Of a stretch of DNA of 64,000 nt, positions 17,317-26,490 are shown piece after piece (position 1 is the first letter of the stretch; every line of letters begins with the position of its first letter). The DNA is from Sulfitobacter dubius (GTDB lineage: Bacteria; Pseudomonadota; Alphaproteobacteria; Rhodobacterales; Rhodobacteraceae): contig NZ_FOPG01000001.1 of the NCBI RefSeq assembly GCF_900113435.1, positions 1,645,240-1,709,239 of the forward strand, in the 5' to 3' direction. Under the pieces are notes generated by a model, which was given only the letters and a program-made list of their open reading frames with translations, ran no database searches and had not been told where the DNA came from. The position numbers and the translations under genes are program-made.

Positions 17317-18014
17317 GCCTGCTGACCCTCAACCAGATGAAAACCGACATCGGCCAATATGCCGTGCTCCATGATGTGAACCTTGAGGTGCCCGAGGGCG
17401 GCGTCTTTGTTCTTCTGGGCCGCAATGGAGCGGGCAAGACAACCACGCTCCGCTCGATCATGAGGCTGTGGAAACCCGCGCCGGGTTCGGTGCGCTTTGA
17501 CGGCCAAGACATCACCGGGCTGCACACCGCCGACATTGCACGCCTTGGCATAGCCTATGTGCCCGAGAACATGGGGATCTTCGGCAATCTGACAGTTGAA
17601 GAAAACCTGATCCTCGCCACGGCGAAGGGGCATTTCGATGCCGCCCGCCTGAAACGCATCACTACACTGTTCCCGGCTCTAGAGCGGTTCTGGACCAAAC
17701 AGGCTTGGTCACTTTCGGGCGGGCAAAAGCAGATGCTGTCTGTCGCCCGCGCCATTGTTGAGCCGCGCCGCTTGATCTTGATCGACGAGCCGACCAAGGG
17801 CCTCGCCCCTGCCATCGTCGCCGCCATGGCCGAAGCCTTTACCGAGATTTCACGTGAAGCAACGCTTCTGCTTGTCGAACAAAATTTTCATTTCGCCCGC
17901 AGCATTGGCCGCGACATGGCAGTGATTGACGACGGCCGCGTTGTGCACAGCGGCAGCATGGCCGAATTTGCCGCCGATAAACCATTGCAAGACCGGCTGT
18001 TGGGCCTGTCGTGA
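17313..18014 (+). CDS. Liv-type ABC transporter ATPase (LivF-like)
   Basis: This 233-residue ATPase has Walker A GRNGAGKTT, signature LSGGQKQML, Walker B LILIDEPTKGLAP and switch residue in LLLVEQNFHF (Gln replacing His, which is usual for LivF). It pairs with the LivG-like ATPase to drive the two permeases. It begins inside the previous stop (ATGA) and ends at a TGATG junction with the permease gene. Confidence 0.93.
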   Translation: MSLLTLNQMKTDIGQYAVLHDVNLEVPEGGVFVLLGRNGAGKTTTLRSIMRLWKPAPGSVRFDGQDITGLHTADIARLGIAYVPENMGIFGNLTVEENLILATAKGHFDAARLKRITTLFPALERFWTKQAWSLSGGQKQMLSVARAIVEPRRLILIDEPTKGLAPAIVAAMAEAFTEISREATLLLVEQNFHFARSIGRDMAVIDDGRVVHSGSMAEFAADKPLQDRLLGLS

Positions 18015-18025
18015 TGAGGAAGAAC

Positions 18026-19018
18026 ATGGACCGCATTTCAGATATCATGGGCCGGTTCGGCGGGGTCTACCTACTCCCGCTCGCCCTCGCCGCTTTGGCC
18101 TTTGTGCTAATTGGCGCGCCTTCTTCTTGGGCCACGCTGACCGTCGCGGGGCTGGCGATGGGAATGATGGTGTTTCTCATGGCTTCGGGTCTCAGCCTGA
18201 TCTTTGGGCTGATGGATGTGCTGAACTTCGGCCACTCGGCCTTTGTAAGCTTTGGTGCTTTCGTCGCCGCCTCTGTCCTCGCGGCCCTCAGTGGGTGGCT
18301 GGGGGCTGATAATGTGCTCCTTAACATCGTCGCACTGACCCTCGCGATCATCGCGGCCATGTCCTTTGGCCTTGCCGCCGGGTGGTTCTTTGAAACGGTC
18401 ATCATCCGCCCCGTTTACCACGACCACCTGCGGCAAATCCTGATCACTATGGGCGCGCTAATCGTGTCCGAACAGATCATTCTCGCCATCTGGGGCGGCA
18501 CGCCGATCACCGTTCTGCGTCCGCAGTTCCTTGAAGGGGCGTGGATCATTGGCGACGTGAGCATCGAAATCTACCGCATCTTTGCCTTTGGTCTTGGGCT
18601 TGCTGCCTTTATCGGCCTCTACCTCGTGTTGAACCGCACGCGTTTGGGCCTGCTGGTCCGCGCAGGTGTCGAAAACCGCGAGATGGTAGAGGCGCTTGGC
18701 TTTCGTATCGACCGGCTTTTCATCGGCGTCTTTATGGTCGGCTCGGCGCTGGCAGCTGTCGGCGGTGCGATGTGGGCGGGGTATGAGACGCTGATCACGC
18801 CTGCGCTTGGGGGCGAGATGATGATCGTCGTTTTCATCGTCGTCATTATCGGTGGGCTTGGCTCTATCGAAGGAACGCTCTTGGGGGCGCTGTTGGTCGG
18901 GCTGACCGCGAATTACGTAGGGTTTCTGGCGCCAAAGCTGGCTTTGGCCAGCAATATGATCCTGATGACGGCGATCCTGCTGTGGCGGCCCAACGGCCTG
19001 CGTCCGGCGGTGAAGTGA
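18026..19018 (+). CDS. Liv-type ABC transporter permease (LivH-like)
   Basis: This roughly 330-residue membrane protein has about eight helices and the LivH motif GLSLIFGLMDVLNFGHSAFVSFGAF. A further family stretch is EMVEALGFRIDRLFIGVFM, and the conserved loop VVIIGGLGSIEGTLLGALLVG lies near the C-terminus. I choose the ATG at 18026 because GAGGAA sits five bases upstream; earlier in-frame starts at 18011 (GTG) and 18014 (ATG) overlap the LivF stop. Pairs with the LivM-like permease. Confidence 0.9.
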   Translation: MDRISDIMGRFGGVYLLPLALAALAFVLIGAPSSWATLTVAGLAMGMMVFLMASGLSLIFGLMDVLNFGHSAFVSFGAFVAASVLAALSGWLGADNVLLNIVALTLAIIAAMSFGLAAGWFFETVIIRPVYHDHLRQILITMGALIVSEQIILAIWGGTPITVLRPQFLEGAWIIGDVSIEIYRIFAFGLGLAAFIGLYLVLNRTRLGLLVRAGVENREMVEALGFRIDRLFIGVFMVGSALAAVGGAMWAGYETLITPALGGEMMIVVFIVVIIGGLGSIEGTLLGALLVGLTANYVGFLAPKLALASNMILMTAILLWRPNGLRPAVK

Positions 19019-19019
19019 G

Positions 19020-20096
19020 ATGAATATGCACAGCAAATCAACTTATGGCACCATTGCCGTGAAAACCGCCGTGTTGCTGATCGCCGCCCTGCTGCTGTTT
19101 GCACCGTTTCTGTTTCAGGACGTGCGCGCGCTAGAGGTCGCCGCCCGCATCTGTATCTTCATTGTGTTAGTGGCGAGCTATGACCTGTTGATCGGCTACA
19201 CCGGCATCGTCAGTTTTGCCCATACGATGTTTTTCGGCTTCGGCGCTTACGGTGCCGCCATCGCCCTGCGCCAGATGGGGCCGGGCTGGGACGCGGTGGC
19301 TATAGGCGCTTTGGCGGGTGTGCTGGTCTCGCTGGTGGTGGCCACGGGCGTCGGGCTGTTGAGCCTGCGGGTCAAAGCGATCTTCTTCGCGATGATCACA
19401 TTGGCGACCGCTTCGGTCGCGCTTGTGCTGGCCTCGCAACTGTCGCAATTTACCGGTGGCGAAGACGGCATCACCTACCGCGTGCCGGACCTGTTCAAAC
19501 CCGCGACAAAACTGATGGTGGATGAAACCGGCAAGGTGGCGCGGCTTTTCGGCGTGAAACTCAATGGCAAGCTTGCGGCCTATTACTTTGTGTTTTTCAC
19601 CTCGCTGGCGCTGTTCTTGCTGATGTTGCGGGTGGTGGCGGCGCCGTTAGGGTCCGTTCTGAAAGCCATCCACGAGAACGAAGCCCGCGCCGAAGCCATT
19701 GGCTACCGCGTCGTGGCCTACCGCACATTCGTCTTCTGTCTGTCAGCCGCCGTCGCGTCGCTGGCGGGAACGATATATGCCGTCTGGCTGAAATACACCG
19801 GGCCGGACACCACGCTGAGCTTTGCCATCATGATCGACATTCTACTGATGGTGGTGATTGGCGGCATGGGCACGATGTGGGGCGCGGTTGTTGGTGCGGT
19901 GCTGATGGTCGTGGCGCAATACTATTTGCGTGACCTCATGGGGGCTGCCGCAGAGGCCACCGCCAACATTCCATTGCTGCCCGATTTGCTCGACCCCGAC
20001 CGCTGGCTCTTCTGGCTTGGCATTATATTTATCTTGCTGGTCTATTTCTTCCCTCGGGGGATCACTGGCACCATCATGCAAAAGGGTGCGCGCTGA
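19020..20096 (+). CDS. Liv-type ABC transporter permease (LivM-like)
   Basis: This 358-residue permease has the family motif LLIGYTGIVSFAHTMFFGFGAYG. The conserved cytoplasmic loop AIHENEARAEAIGYRVVAYR and late GGMGTMWGAVVGAVLMV are also present. An insert of about 40 residues between helices (GEDGITYRVPDLFKPATKLM onward) is typical of LivM proteins. It starts one base after the LivH stop codon and ends in TGATG, shared with the hydrolase start. Confidence 0.92.
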   Translation: MNMHSKSTYGTIAVKTAVLLIAALLLFAPFLFQDVRALEVAARICIFIVLVASYDLLIGYTGIVSFAHTMFFGFGAYGAAIALRQMGPGWDAVAIGALAGVLVSLVVATGVGLLSLRVKAIFFAMITLATASVALVLASQLSQFTGGEDGITYRVPDLFKPATKLMVDETGKVARLFGVKLNGKLAAYYFVFFTSLALFLLMLRVVAAPLGSVLKAIHENEARAEAIGYRVVAYRTFVFCLSAAVASLAGTIYAVWLKYTGPDTTLSFAIMIDILLMVVIGGMGTMWGAVVGAVLMVVAQYYLRDLMGAAAEATANIPLLPDLLDPDRWLFWLGIIFILLVYFFPRGITGTIMQKGAR

Positions 20097-20944
20097 TGAC
20101 CTCCCCCCGTTTCCACTTTGTCCCTGTAATGGACCACGAAATTCACGTCACCGAATGGGGCGATCCCAGCAAACCTGCGCTGATTATGCTGCACGGGCTG
20201 GCGCGCACAGGGCGCGACTTTGATGAGGTCGCAGCCGCGCTATCGGATAATTTCTATGTGCTTTGCCCCGATATGATTGGACGGGGCATGTCGAGTTGGT
20301 CGCGCAATCCCGAAGCTGAATACGCGGTCGAATACTACGCGGGCATCACAACTAATGTGATGGATCACTTCCAGATTGACCGCGCGGCGTGGTTTGGCAC
20401 CTCGCTTGGCGGTATGATCGGGATGCACATCGCCTCTGGGCATGACTCTGACCGGATCAGCGCCTTGGTGGTGAACGACATCAGCCCCGAACTGCCCGCC
20501 GCAGCGGTTGATCGGATCTTATCTTATGTCGGCAGCCTGCCGGATTTTAGCAGTTTTGCCGAAGGAGAGGCGTGGCTGCGCCAAACCTACGCGCCCTTTG
20601 GCCCGGCGGCGGATGCCTATTGGCAGCGCATGGCGCGGTCGTCGTTGCGCCGCCGTTGCGACGGGCGGCTGACGCTTCATTATGACCCGCGGATCACCGT
20701 GCAATTCACTGCCTCTGCGCATGAGCTTTCTACTTGGGACCGCTGGGCGAGGATCACCACGCCAACCCATCTGCTGCGCGGCGCGCAATCCGATCTGTTG
20801 CTACCTGAGGCCGCCAAGCGCATGACCCAAAGCGGCCCGCGCCCCGACGTGACCGAGCTTCCCGATTGCGGTCACGCGCCCAACATGTCCAACCCCGCAG
20901 ATATCTCCCTGCTGCGCGGTATTCTCCTCGAAACGCTGGGTTAG
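20096..20944 (+). CDS. Alpha/beta hydrolase linked to the Liv-type transporter
   Basis: This 282-residue cytoplasmic alpha/beta hydrolase has an oxyanion region MLHGLARTGRDF, nucleophile S103 in GTSLGGM, and the likely catalytic His near residue 262 (LPDCGHAPNMSNP). The acid is probably the Asp in GAQSDLLLPE. It starts inside the LivM stop (TGATG), so it is the last gene of the transport operon and very likely acts on the imported compound, for example an ester or amide. No substrate-specific motif is seen. Confidence 0.88.
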   Translation: MTSPRFHFVPVMDHEIHVTEWGDPSKPALIMLHGLARTGRDFDEVAAALSDNFYVLCPDMIGRGMSSWSRNPEAEYAVEYYAGITTNVMDHFQIDRAAWFGTSLGGMIGMHIASGHDSDRISALVVNDISPELPAAAVDRILSYVGSLPDFSSFAEGEAWLRQTYAPFGPAADAYWQRMARSSLRRRCDGRLTLHYDPRITVQFTASAHELSTWDRWARITTPTHLLRGAQSDLLLPEAAKRMTQSGPRPDVTELPDCGHAPNMSNPADISLLRGILLETLG

Positions 20945-21069
20945 ACTGACGCGCGGTGCTGCCCCTGCCTTTTGCAAAATTGACGCTGTTACAGCTTTTG
21001 CCAACATTTCGCCATTTTTTTTGCACCCGCAACCGGCAGTACAGCCTATTAAGCAATAAGGGGGCGGAC

Positions 21070-21088
21070 CCGGCCCATAGAAGGCCGG
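21070..21088 (+). other. Hairpin in the leader of the CHASE kinase gene
   Basis: CCGGCC (21070-21075) and GGCCGG (21083-21088) form a 6-bp stem with a 7-base loop, five bases before the GGAGG of the 21110 gene. It could tune translation. This 165-base gap otherwise holds no gene. Confidence 0.35.
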
Positions 21089-21109
21089 TGCGCGGAGGAT
21101 AGGGCAGGT

Positions 21110-23212
21110 TTGGGCAAACTCGGCATGAAAATGATTAGGAATACGCTGTCACAGCGTGCAAAAAGAATATGTGTTCTGCTGATATTGGCGGGCGTTGTCC
21201 TTGGCTTTGGCCACCGGATTGAGACGCTCTCTTATCAAACCTACATGCAGGATCTCGAACTTGAGACCACGCTGGAATTGATAGAAGTGCGGGAACGGAT
21301 TCGTACTGATATCTTTGACCAAATTCTTAAGCTGCGTGAACTGGCCACCATCATCAGTGAAAACCCTGATATCAGCCAAGCAGAGTTCAGCGCACGCGCG
21401 ACCGAATTCATGGCCAAAAACCCCGATGTCATCAACCTTGCTGTCGCACCCAACCTCGTGGTCAGCATCGTACACCCTTATGAAGCCAACCAAAGCGTTT
21501 TGGGGCTGGATTACCGCAAGAACCCAGCACAGCTTCCCAAGGTAGAACAGGCCATGCAGAGCGGCGAAGGTTTGGTGACCGGGCCGGTGGACCTTGTTCA
21601 GGGGGGACGCGGGCTGATCTTGCGCCACCCGGTCTTTTACGCGAATGACACCACTCAAGGGGCTGGCGCCCCCGCCCGACCTTGGGGATTATTGTCGATG
21701 GTTATCGACTACAACGCCTTCCTCACGCGCCTGAACATTCCCGAACTTTCAGAAAACTACGATCTGGCCATTCGCGAGATGACCGCAGATGGCGAGGTTG
21801 AGCAGACCATCGTCGGTGATTTTGATTTCACTGGGACTGACCCCATATCTCTCGACTTTAGCTTCACCTTTGGCGTTTGGGAAATGGCCGCCACGACCAA
21901 GGGCGGCTGGCCCGATCACCGACCCGATTTTTGGTTGCACTGGCTGCTCCGCCTTCAAGGCGCGGCAGGCGTTGTTATTTTTGCGTGGTATATTATGCGC
22001 TTAACCGACAACCGAAAACTGGCCGAAGAACGTCTCCGCACAGGTGTCGAAGCGTTGGACCATGGTTTTGTGATGTACGATCCCAAGGGCATATTGGTGC
22101 TGTGCAATGAGAAATACCGCGAAATCCACGACTATAGCGAAGTGGTAAAACCCGGATCAACCTACGAAAAGATCGTGCGCGACAGCATCCGTCGGGGGCT
22201 GGTGCCCGATGCCATCGGCAAGGAAGAGGAATGGATTCGCGTCTGGCTGGAAAAGCGTGAAAACGGCGCGTTTGAAACCGAACAGCGAATGCCGGACGGC
22301 CGCATCATCCGCACCTCAGATCGGCGCATGGAGGACGGCAGCGTTGTAGGTCTAAGGATTGACGTGACCGATTTGAAAAGGGCGCTGCTGACAGCCGAGG
22401 ATGCCAACAAAGCCAAGACCGATTTTATGGGCGTGCTGAGCCATGAGTTGCGCACCCCGCTGACCGTTATCTTGGGCCATGTTCGGCTGGCACGGCATTT
22501 TGATCGCACCCCGGCGGCGCGCGATCTTGGCGCTGCCATTGATGCTGATCCGCAAACCCGTGAAACGCTTGCGCCCAAGTTTGCCGCTACCCTCTCCAAG
22601 CTGGGCGACATCATGCAAACCGTGGAACGTTCGGGCAATCATCTGCTCACCTTGATTAACGAAGTGCTCGACTTTGCCAAGATCGACGCGGGCAGCCTGT
22701 CGATCACGATGGAACCGGTGAAAATCGACGACATCGTAGCACCGACCGCCGATCAACTACGCCCGATGATCGAAGACAAAGGGCTGGAGTTGAAGGTGAA
22801 ATCAGCGTCCGGCGTGATGTTGGCCGATGGCAAACGCATTCAGCAGGTGTTGATAAACCTACTCAGCAACGCCACGAAATTCTCGGATCAGGGCACGATC
22901 TCGCTCACATGTCGCATCCGGGGGGAAGTGGTAGAATTCCGCGTCACGGATTCTGGCATCGGCATCCCCGAAAATGAGCTGGAGCGCGTTTTTGAGCCGT
23001 TCCATCAGGTCGATTCCACCGCCACCCGCCGTTTTGGCGGCACTGGGCTGGGCCTTGCGATCTCGCGCGATATTGCCACCGCCCATGGTGGCAGTCTTGT
23101 GGCCACCAGCGTCATGGGCAAGGGCAGCAGTTTCCTGCTGACCCTGCCCCTGCGCCCCGCCATTGCCGTTGCTGCGGCCGCCGCCGAAACGCGCGAGGTT
23201 GAGGACGCTTAG
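21110..23212 (+). CDS. CHASE-domain sensor histidine kinase, orphan
   Basis: This kinase of up to 700 residues has a first membrane helix (about 18-38), an extracytoplasmic CHASE domain (about 70-250, with RTDIFDQILKLRELATIISE and NPDVINLAVAPN), a second helix (about 288-305), a PAS domain (GVEALDHGFVMYDPKGILVL), HisKA with its His near 443 (LSHELRTPLTVILG) and HATPase (INLLSNATKFSD, DSGIGIPENE, GTGLGLAISRDIATAHGG). The Ala-rich tail ends AAETREVEDA. I give the TTG start at 21110; ATG codons at 21125 and 21131 are possible. CHASE domains bind small ligands such as cytokinin-like or peptide signals. No response regulator is adjacent. Confidence 0.88.
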   Translation: MGKLGMKMIRNTLSQRAKRICVLLILAGVVLGFGHRIETLSYQTYMQDLELETTLELIEVRERIRTDIFDQILKLRELATIISENPDISQAEFSARATEFMAKNPDVINLAVAPNLVVSIVHPYEANQSVLGLDYRKNPAQLPKVEQAMQSGEGLVTGPVDLVQGGRGLILRHPVFYANDTTQGAGAPARPWGLLSMVIDYNAFLTRLNIPELSENYDLAIREMTADGEVEQTIVGDFDFTGTDPISLDFSFTFGVWEMAATTKGGWPDHRPDFWLHWLLRLQGAAGVVIFAWYIMRLTDNRKLAEERLRTGVEALDHGFVMYDPKGILVLCNEKYREIHDYSEVVKPGSTYEKIVRDSIRRGLVPDAIGKEEEWIRVWLEKRENGAFETEQRMPDGRIIRTSDRRMEDGSVVGLRIDVTDLKRALLTAEDANKAKTDFMGVLSHELRTPLTVILGHVRLARHFDRTPAARDLGAAIDADPQTRETLAPKFAATLSKLGDIMQTVERSGNHLLTLINEVLDFAKIDAGSLSITMEPVKIDDIVAPTADQLRPMIEDKGLELKVKSASGVMLADGKRIQQVLINLLSNATKFSDQGTISLTCRIRGEVVEFRVTDSGIGIPENELERVFEPFHQVDSTATRRFGGTGLGLAISRDIATAHGGSLVATSVMGKGSSFLLTLPLRPAIAVAAAAAETREVEDA

Positions 23213-24063
23213 CGATCCGCCAGTCGCTCGACCACCTGCTCTTGCTCGCCCAGACCTTCGACCCCCAGTCGAACCCGGTCACCCGGGCTGAGGTAGCGCG
23301 GTGGTTTGAGGCCCATTCCCACGCCCGGAGGGGTGCCTGTGCAGATCAGATCGCCCGGCTCTAGCTGAATAAATTCAGACATGTAGGCGATGATCGTCGC
23401 CACGTCGAAGATCATTCTCTCGGTGGTCCCCGCATGCAGAAAAAAAACGTTTATCTCGGCCCAAAGCGCCAATTTCCCGGGATCGCCCAATTCATCCCCT
23501 GTCACCAGAACCGGTCCTGTGGGGCAGAAATTGGGAAAGCTCTTGCCTTTAACCCACTGGCCGCCCCGCTCGGCCTGCCAAGCACGCTCGGACACATCAT
23601 GAACCACGCAATAACCCAGCACGTAATCAAGCGCGTCTGCACGGCTTACATTCAGTGCTTCGCGCCCAATCACCACGCCCAGCTCGACCTCCCAATCAAG
23701 CTTGCTCATCCCTTTGGCATACAAAAGCGGATCGTTCGGCCCGCAATAGGTCCGGCTGGCCTTATTAAAGAGGATCGGCTCGGTGGGAACGGGCATCCCC
23801 GATTCCGCTGCGTGGTCGGAATAATTCAACCCGATCCCCCAGATGTTGCGGGGTTGGCTCACAGGCGGGGCGACGCGTTTTCCTTGGGTTTCAAACAGCG
23901 GCAGCCCCTCCAGATCGACACCCTCCAGCGTATTGCGGATCGCCGGAATCGTCTCAGGTGTGAAATCACCAACAAGGCTTGAAACATCTCGCGCCTGCCC
24001 CGCGGCATCCAGCACCACTGGCGTTTTCGCCCCGTCGCGCGTTCCGTATCGCATCAATCTCAT
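23209..24063 (-). CDS. Fumarylacetoacetate hydrolase family protein
   Basis: This 284-residue FAH-fold enzyme opens MRLMRYGTRDGAKTPVVLDAAG. The metal-binding acidic residues sit in WEVELGVVIG, with the KGKSFPNFCPTGPVLVTGDE segment and GDLICTGTPPGVGMG that close the active site. Members cleave C-C bonds or decarboxylate/hydrate 2-oxo acids in aromatic or sugar-acid breakdown. It overlaps the convergent CHASE kinase by 4 bases and is divergent from fadE. The exact reaction cannot be read from sequence; acylpyruvase or ureidoglycolate-lyase-like activity are options. Confidence 0.9.
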   Translation of the reverse strand: MRLMRYGTRDGAKTPVVLDAAGQARDVSSLVGDFTPETIPAIRNTLEGVDLEGLPLFETQGKRVAPPVSQPRNIWGIGLNYSDHAAESGMPVPTEPILFNKASRTYCGPNDPLLYAKGMSKLDWEVELGVVIGREALNVSRADALDYVLGYCVVHDVSERAWQAERGGQWVKGKSFPNFCPTGPVLVTGDELGDPGKLALWAEINVFFLHAGTTERMIFDVATIIAYMSEFIQLEPGDLICTGTPPGVGMGLKPPRYLSPGDRVRLGVEGLGEQEQVVERLADR

Positions 24064-24222
24064 GGTCTTGCTCTCCCTCTTTCAACCGTCGCTGGTGGCA
24101 CCATACCCAATGACACGGCGCTGGCCACAGCTTTGCAACGGGGCTCGTTAAGACGCACGCTTGCTCTACGGCTGAGGAACCGACGATACGCGAGCGGCGT
24201 TGGTTCGTTGAAGGGGGTTCCC

Positions 24223-26490
24223 ATGAAAAACCTGCGCGCTGATCTGCTTACCAAACCGATATACCGCTGGGCCAAGAAAGCCCTGCCCGCCCTATCTCAA
24301 ACCGAAAGCGAAGCCCTGACCGCTGGCGAAGTCTGGTGGGAAGCCGAACTTTTCTCGGGCAACCCCGACTGGTCAAAGTTGCAGGCGGTCAAAGCACCCC
24401 AGCTAAGCCCAGAGGAACAGGCCTTTTTCGACGGTCCCGTGCAAGAATTTTGCACCATGATCGACGATTGGAAGATCAACCATGAGGCCGCCGATCTGCC
24501 GCCAGAAGCATGGACCTTTCTACGAGACAAAAAATTCTTTGGCATGATCATCCCGAAATCTCATGGGGGGTTGGGCTTTTCCGCCTTCGCTCATTCCGAG
24601 GTGGTCCGCTATATCTCCACGCGCTCCGTCGCAGCAGCGGTGACGGTGATGGTGCCCAACTCACTCGGCCCCGGTGAATTGCTGCACCAGTTTGGCACTG
24701 ATGCGCAAAAGGATCACTGGCTCCCGCGCCTTGCCGATGGGCGTGAGCTGCCTGCCTTTGGCCTTACCAGCGCCGAGGCGGGTTCTGACGCCTCAGCCAT
24801 GGTCGATGAGGGCGTGATCGAAAAAGGTATGTGGGAGGGGGAGGAGGTTTTGGGCATCCGCCTCAACTGGGCCAAACGCTATATCACCCTTGCCCCGGTT
24901 TGCACGGTCCTTGGGCTGGCCTTTCAACTGCGCGATCCTGATGGTCTGCTGGGCGACACGGCTGACATTGGCATTACCTGCGCGCTGGTGCCCACCGATT
25001 TGCCCGGAGTGGAGACCGGGCGGCGACACCTGCCGTCTTCGACGATGTTTATGAATGGGCCAACCACTGGCACAGACGTTTTTATCCCCCTTGATCATAT
25101 CATCGGTGGGGCGGAATACGCAGGCAAAGGCTGGATGATGCTGATGTCCGCGCTCGCCGCTGGGCGCGGCATCTCCCTGCCATCTATGGGCTGCGCTGCC
25201 ATCGCATTTTCGGCCCATACCACTGGCGCTTATGCCCGTATTCGCCAGCAATTCAATCTGCCGATCGGCAAATTCGGCGGCGTTCAGGCGCGTATGGGGC
25301 GGCTGGCTGCGGATGCCTATGCGATGGACGCCGCCCGCCATCTGACCTGCGCCGGGCTTGATGAGGGCCGGGCGCTTTCCGTAATTTCGGCGATCATGAA
25401 GGCCCATGCGACCTTTAAAATGCGCGAGGCGCTGAACGATGCGATGGATGTGCATTCGGGCAAAGCCGTGATCGACGGGCCTCTGAACTACCTGCTGCCA
25501 CTCTACCGCGCCGTGCCGATTGGCATCACCGTGGAAGGAGCAAATATCGTCACCCGCAGCTTGATTATCTTCGGCCAAGGGTCGATCCGGGCGCACCCCC
25601 ATATGCTCGATAACATGCTAGCCTTGCAGAAGGAGGATGAGGCAGAGTCTCTCGCCGCTTTCGACAAATCTCTGTGGGCGCATGTGGGGCATACCACGAA
25701 AACCCTCTTCCGCGCGTGGGGTCGCGCCCTGACGGGCGGCCGTTTTGCTCCCGCCCCTGATGCAGGTGCCGCAACGCCAATCTACCGCGAGCTTTCGCGC
25801 TGGTCGGCGGCTTATGCACTCACGGCGGATTTTCTGTTTCTCACCCTCGGCGGAGCACTGAAACGTGAAGAGATGATCTCAGGCCGGATGGGCGATATCT
25901 TATCTGAAATGTATATCCTCTCTGCCGCACTCAAACGTTGGGAGGACGAAGGCCGTCAAGAGGCCGATCTGCCGCTCCTCAAATTCGCCGCTGCCGATGC
26001 CTTTTCGCGCATTCAAACCGCGCTTGATGGGGTCATCGCCAATCTGCCTGCCCGCTGGGCGGCGTGGGTGCTACGCGCCATTACCTTGCCGGGACTGGGC
26101 CGCCGCGGTCCGGATGACACGCTCACCACAGAATGCAGTGCTTTGATTTATGCCCCGTCTGCCACCCGCGACCGGATCACTGGGCGGTTATTCGAAGGCA
26201 GCGCTGGCGACGGGATCGACCTGTTGAACCGCTGCTACGCCAAAGTGATCGAAATGGAGCCGGTCATGAAGCGCCTGCGCGACGCCAAGAAGACCCCCAC
26301 AGAAGCACAACAGGCAGGCATCCTAAGCGACAGCGATATGGCGGACCTGACCGCGATGAACGAACTGGTATCAAAGGTCATCGCCGTTGATGACTACAGG
26401 CCTGCCGCGCTGGCCCATTACTTCCCTGACTTAGATGTCCCGCAGGAAAATCTTGACGAAACCCCCAACCCTAGAGAGGCCGCCGAATGA
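24223..26490 (+). CDS. fadE: Acyl-CoA dehydrogenase, FadE type
   Basis: This 755-residue FAD enzyme does the first step of beta-oxidation. The dehydrogenase core runs from about residue 60 to 440 with FFGMIIPKSHGGLGFSAFAH, AFGLTSAEAGSDASAM (flavin and substrate loop) and GPLNYLLPLYRAVPIGITVEG. The C-terminal ~300 residues are the extra DUF1974-type domain of FadE. The start at 24223 has AAGGGGG six bases upstream; an upstream in-frame ATG at 24133 lacks one. It overlaps fadI by 4 bases. Length is a little below E. coli FadE (814). Confidence 0.93.
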   Translation: MKNLRADLLTKPIYRWAKKALPALSQTESEALTAGEVWWEAELFSGNPDWSKLQAVKAPQLSPEEQAFFDGPVQEFCTMIDDWKINHEAADLPPEAWTFLRDKKFFGMIIPKSHGGLGFSAFAHSEVVRYISTRSVAAAVTVMVPNSLGPGELLHQFGTDAQKDHWLPRLADGRELPAFGLTSAEAGSDASAMVDEGVIEKGMWEGEEVLGIRLNWAKRYITLAPVCTVLGLAFQLRDPDGLLGDTADIGITCALVPTDLPGVETGRRHLPSSTMFMNGPTTGTDVFIPLDHIIGGAEYAGKGWMMLMSALAAGRGISLPSMGCAAIAFSAHTTGAYARIRQQFNLPIGKFGGVQARMGRLAADAYAMDAARHLTCAGLDEGRALSVISAIMKAHATFKMREALNDAMDVHSGKAVIDGPLNYLLPLYRAVPIGITVEGANIVTRSLIIFGQGSIRAHPHMLDNMLALQKEDEAESLAAFDKSLWAHVGHTTKTLFRAWGRALTGGRFAPAPDAGAATPIYRELSRWSAAYALTADFLFLTLGGALKREEMISGRMGDILSEMYILSAALKRWEDEGRQEADLPLLKFAAADAFSRIQTALDGVIANLPARWAAWVLRAITLPGLGRRGPDDTLTTECSALIYAPSATRDRITGRLFEGSAGDGIDLLNRCYAKVIEMEPVMKRLRDAKKTPTEAQQAGILSDSDMADLTAMNELVSKVIAVDDYRPAALAHYFPDLDVPQENLDETPNPREAAE

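Noticed and set aside
21096-21103. AGGATAGG near the CHASE kinase start as a fifth locus motif
   Set aside because: The upstream TAT half is missing at the right distance, and the sequence overlaps the ribosome-binding region, so chance or translation explains it.
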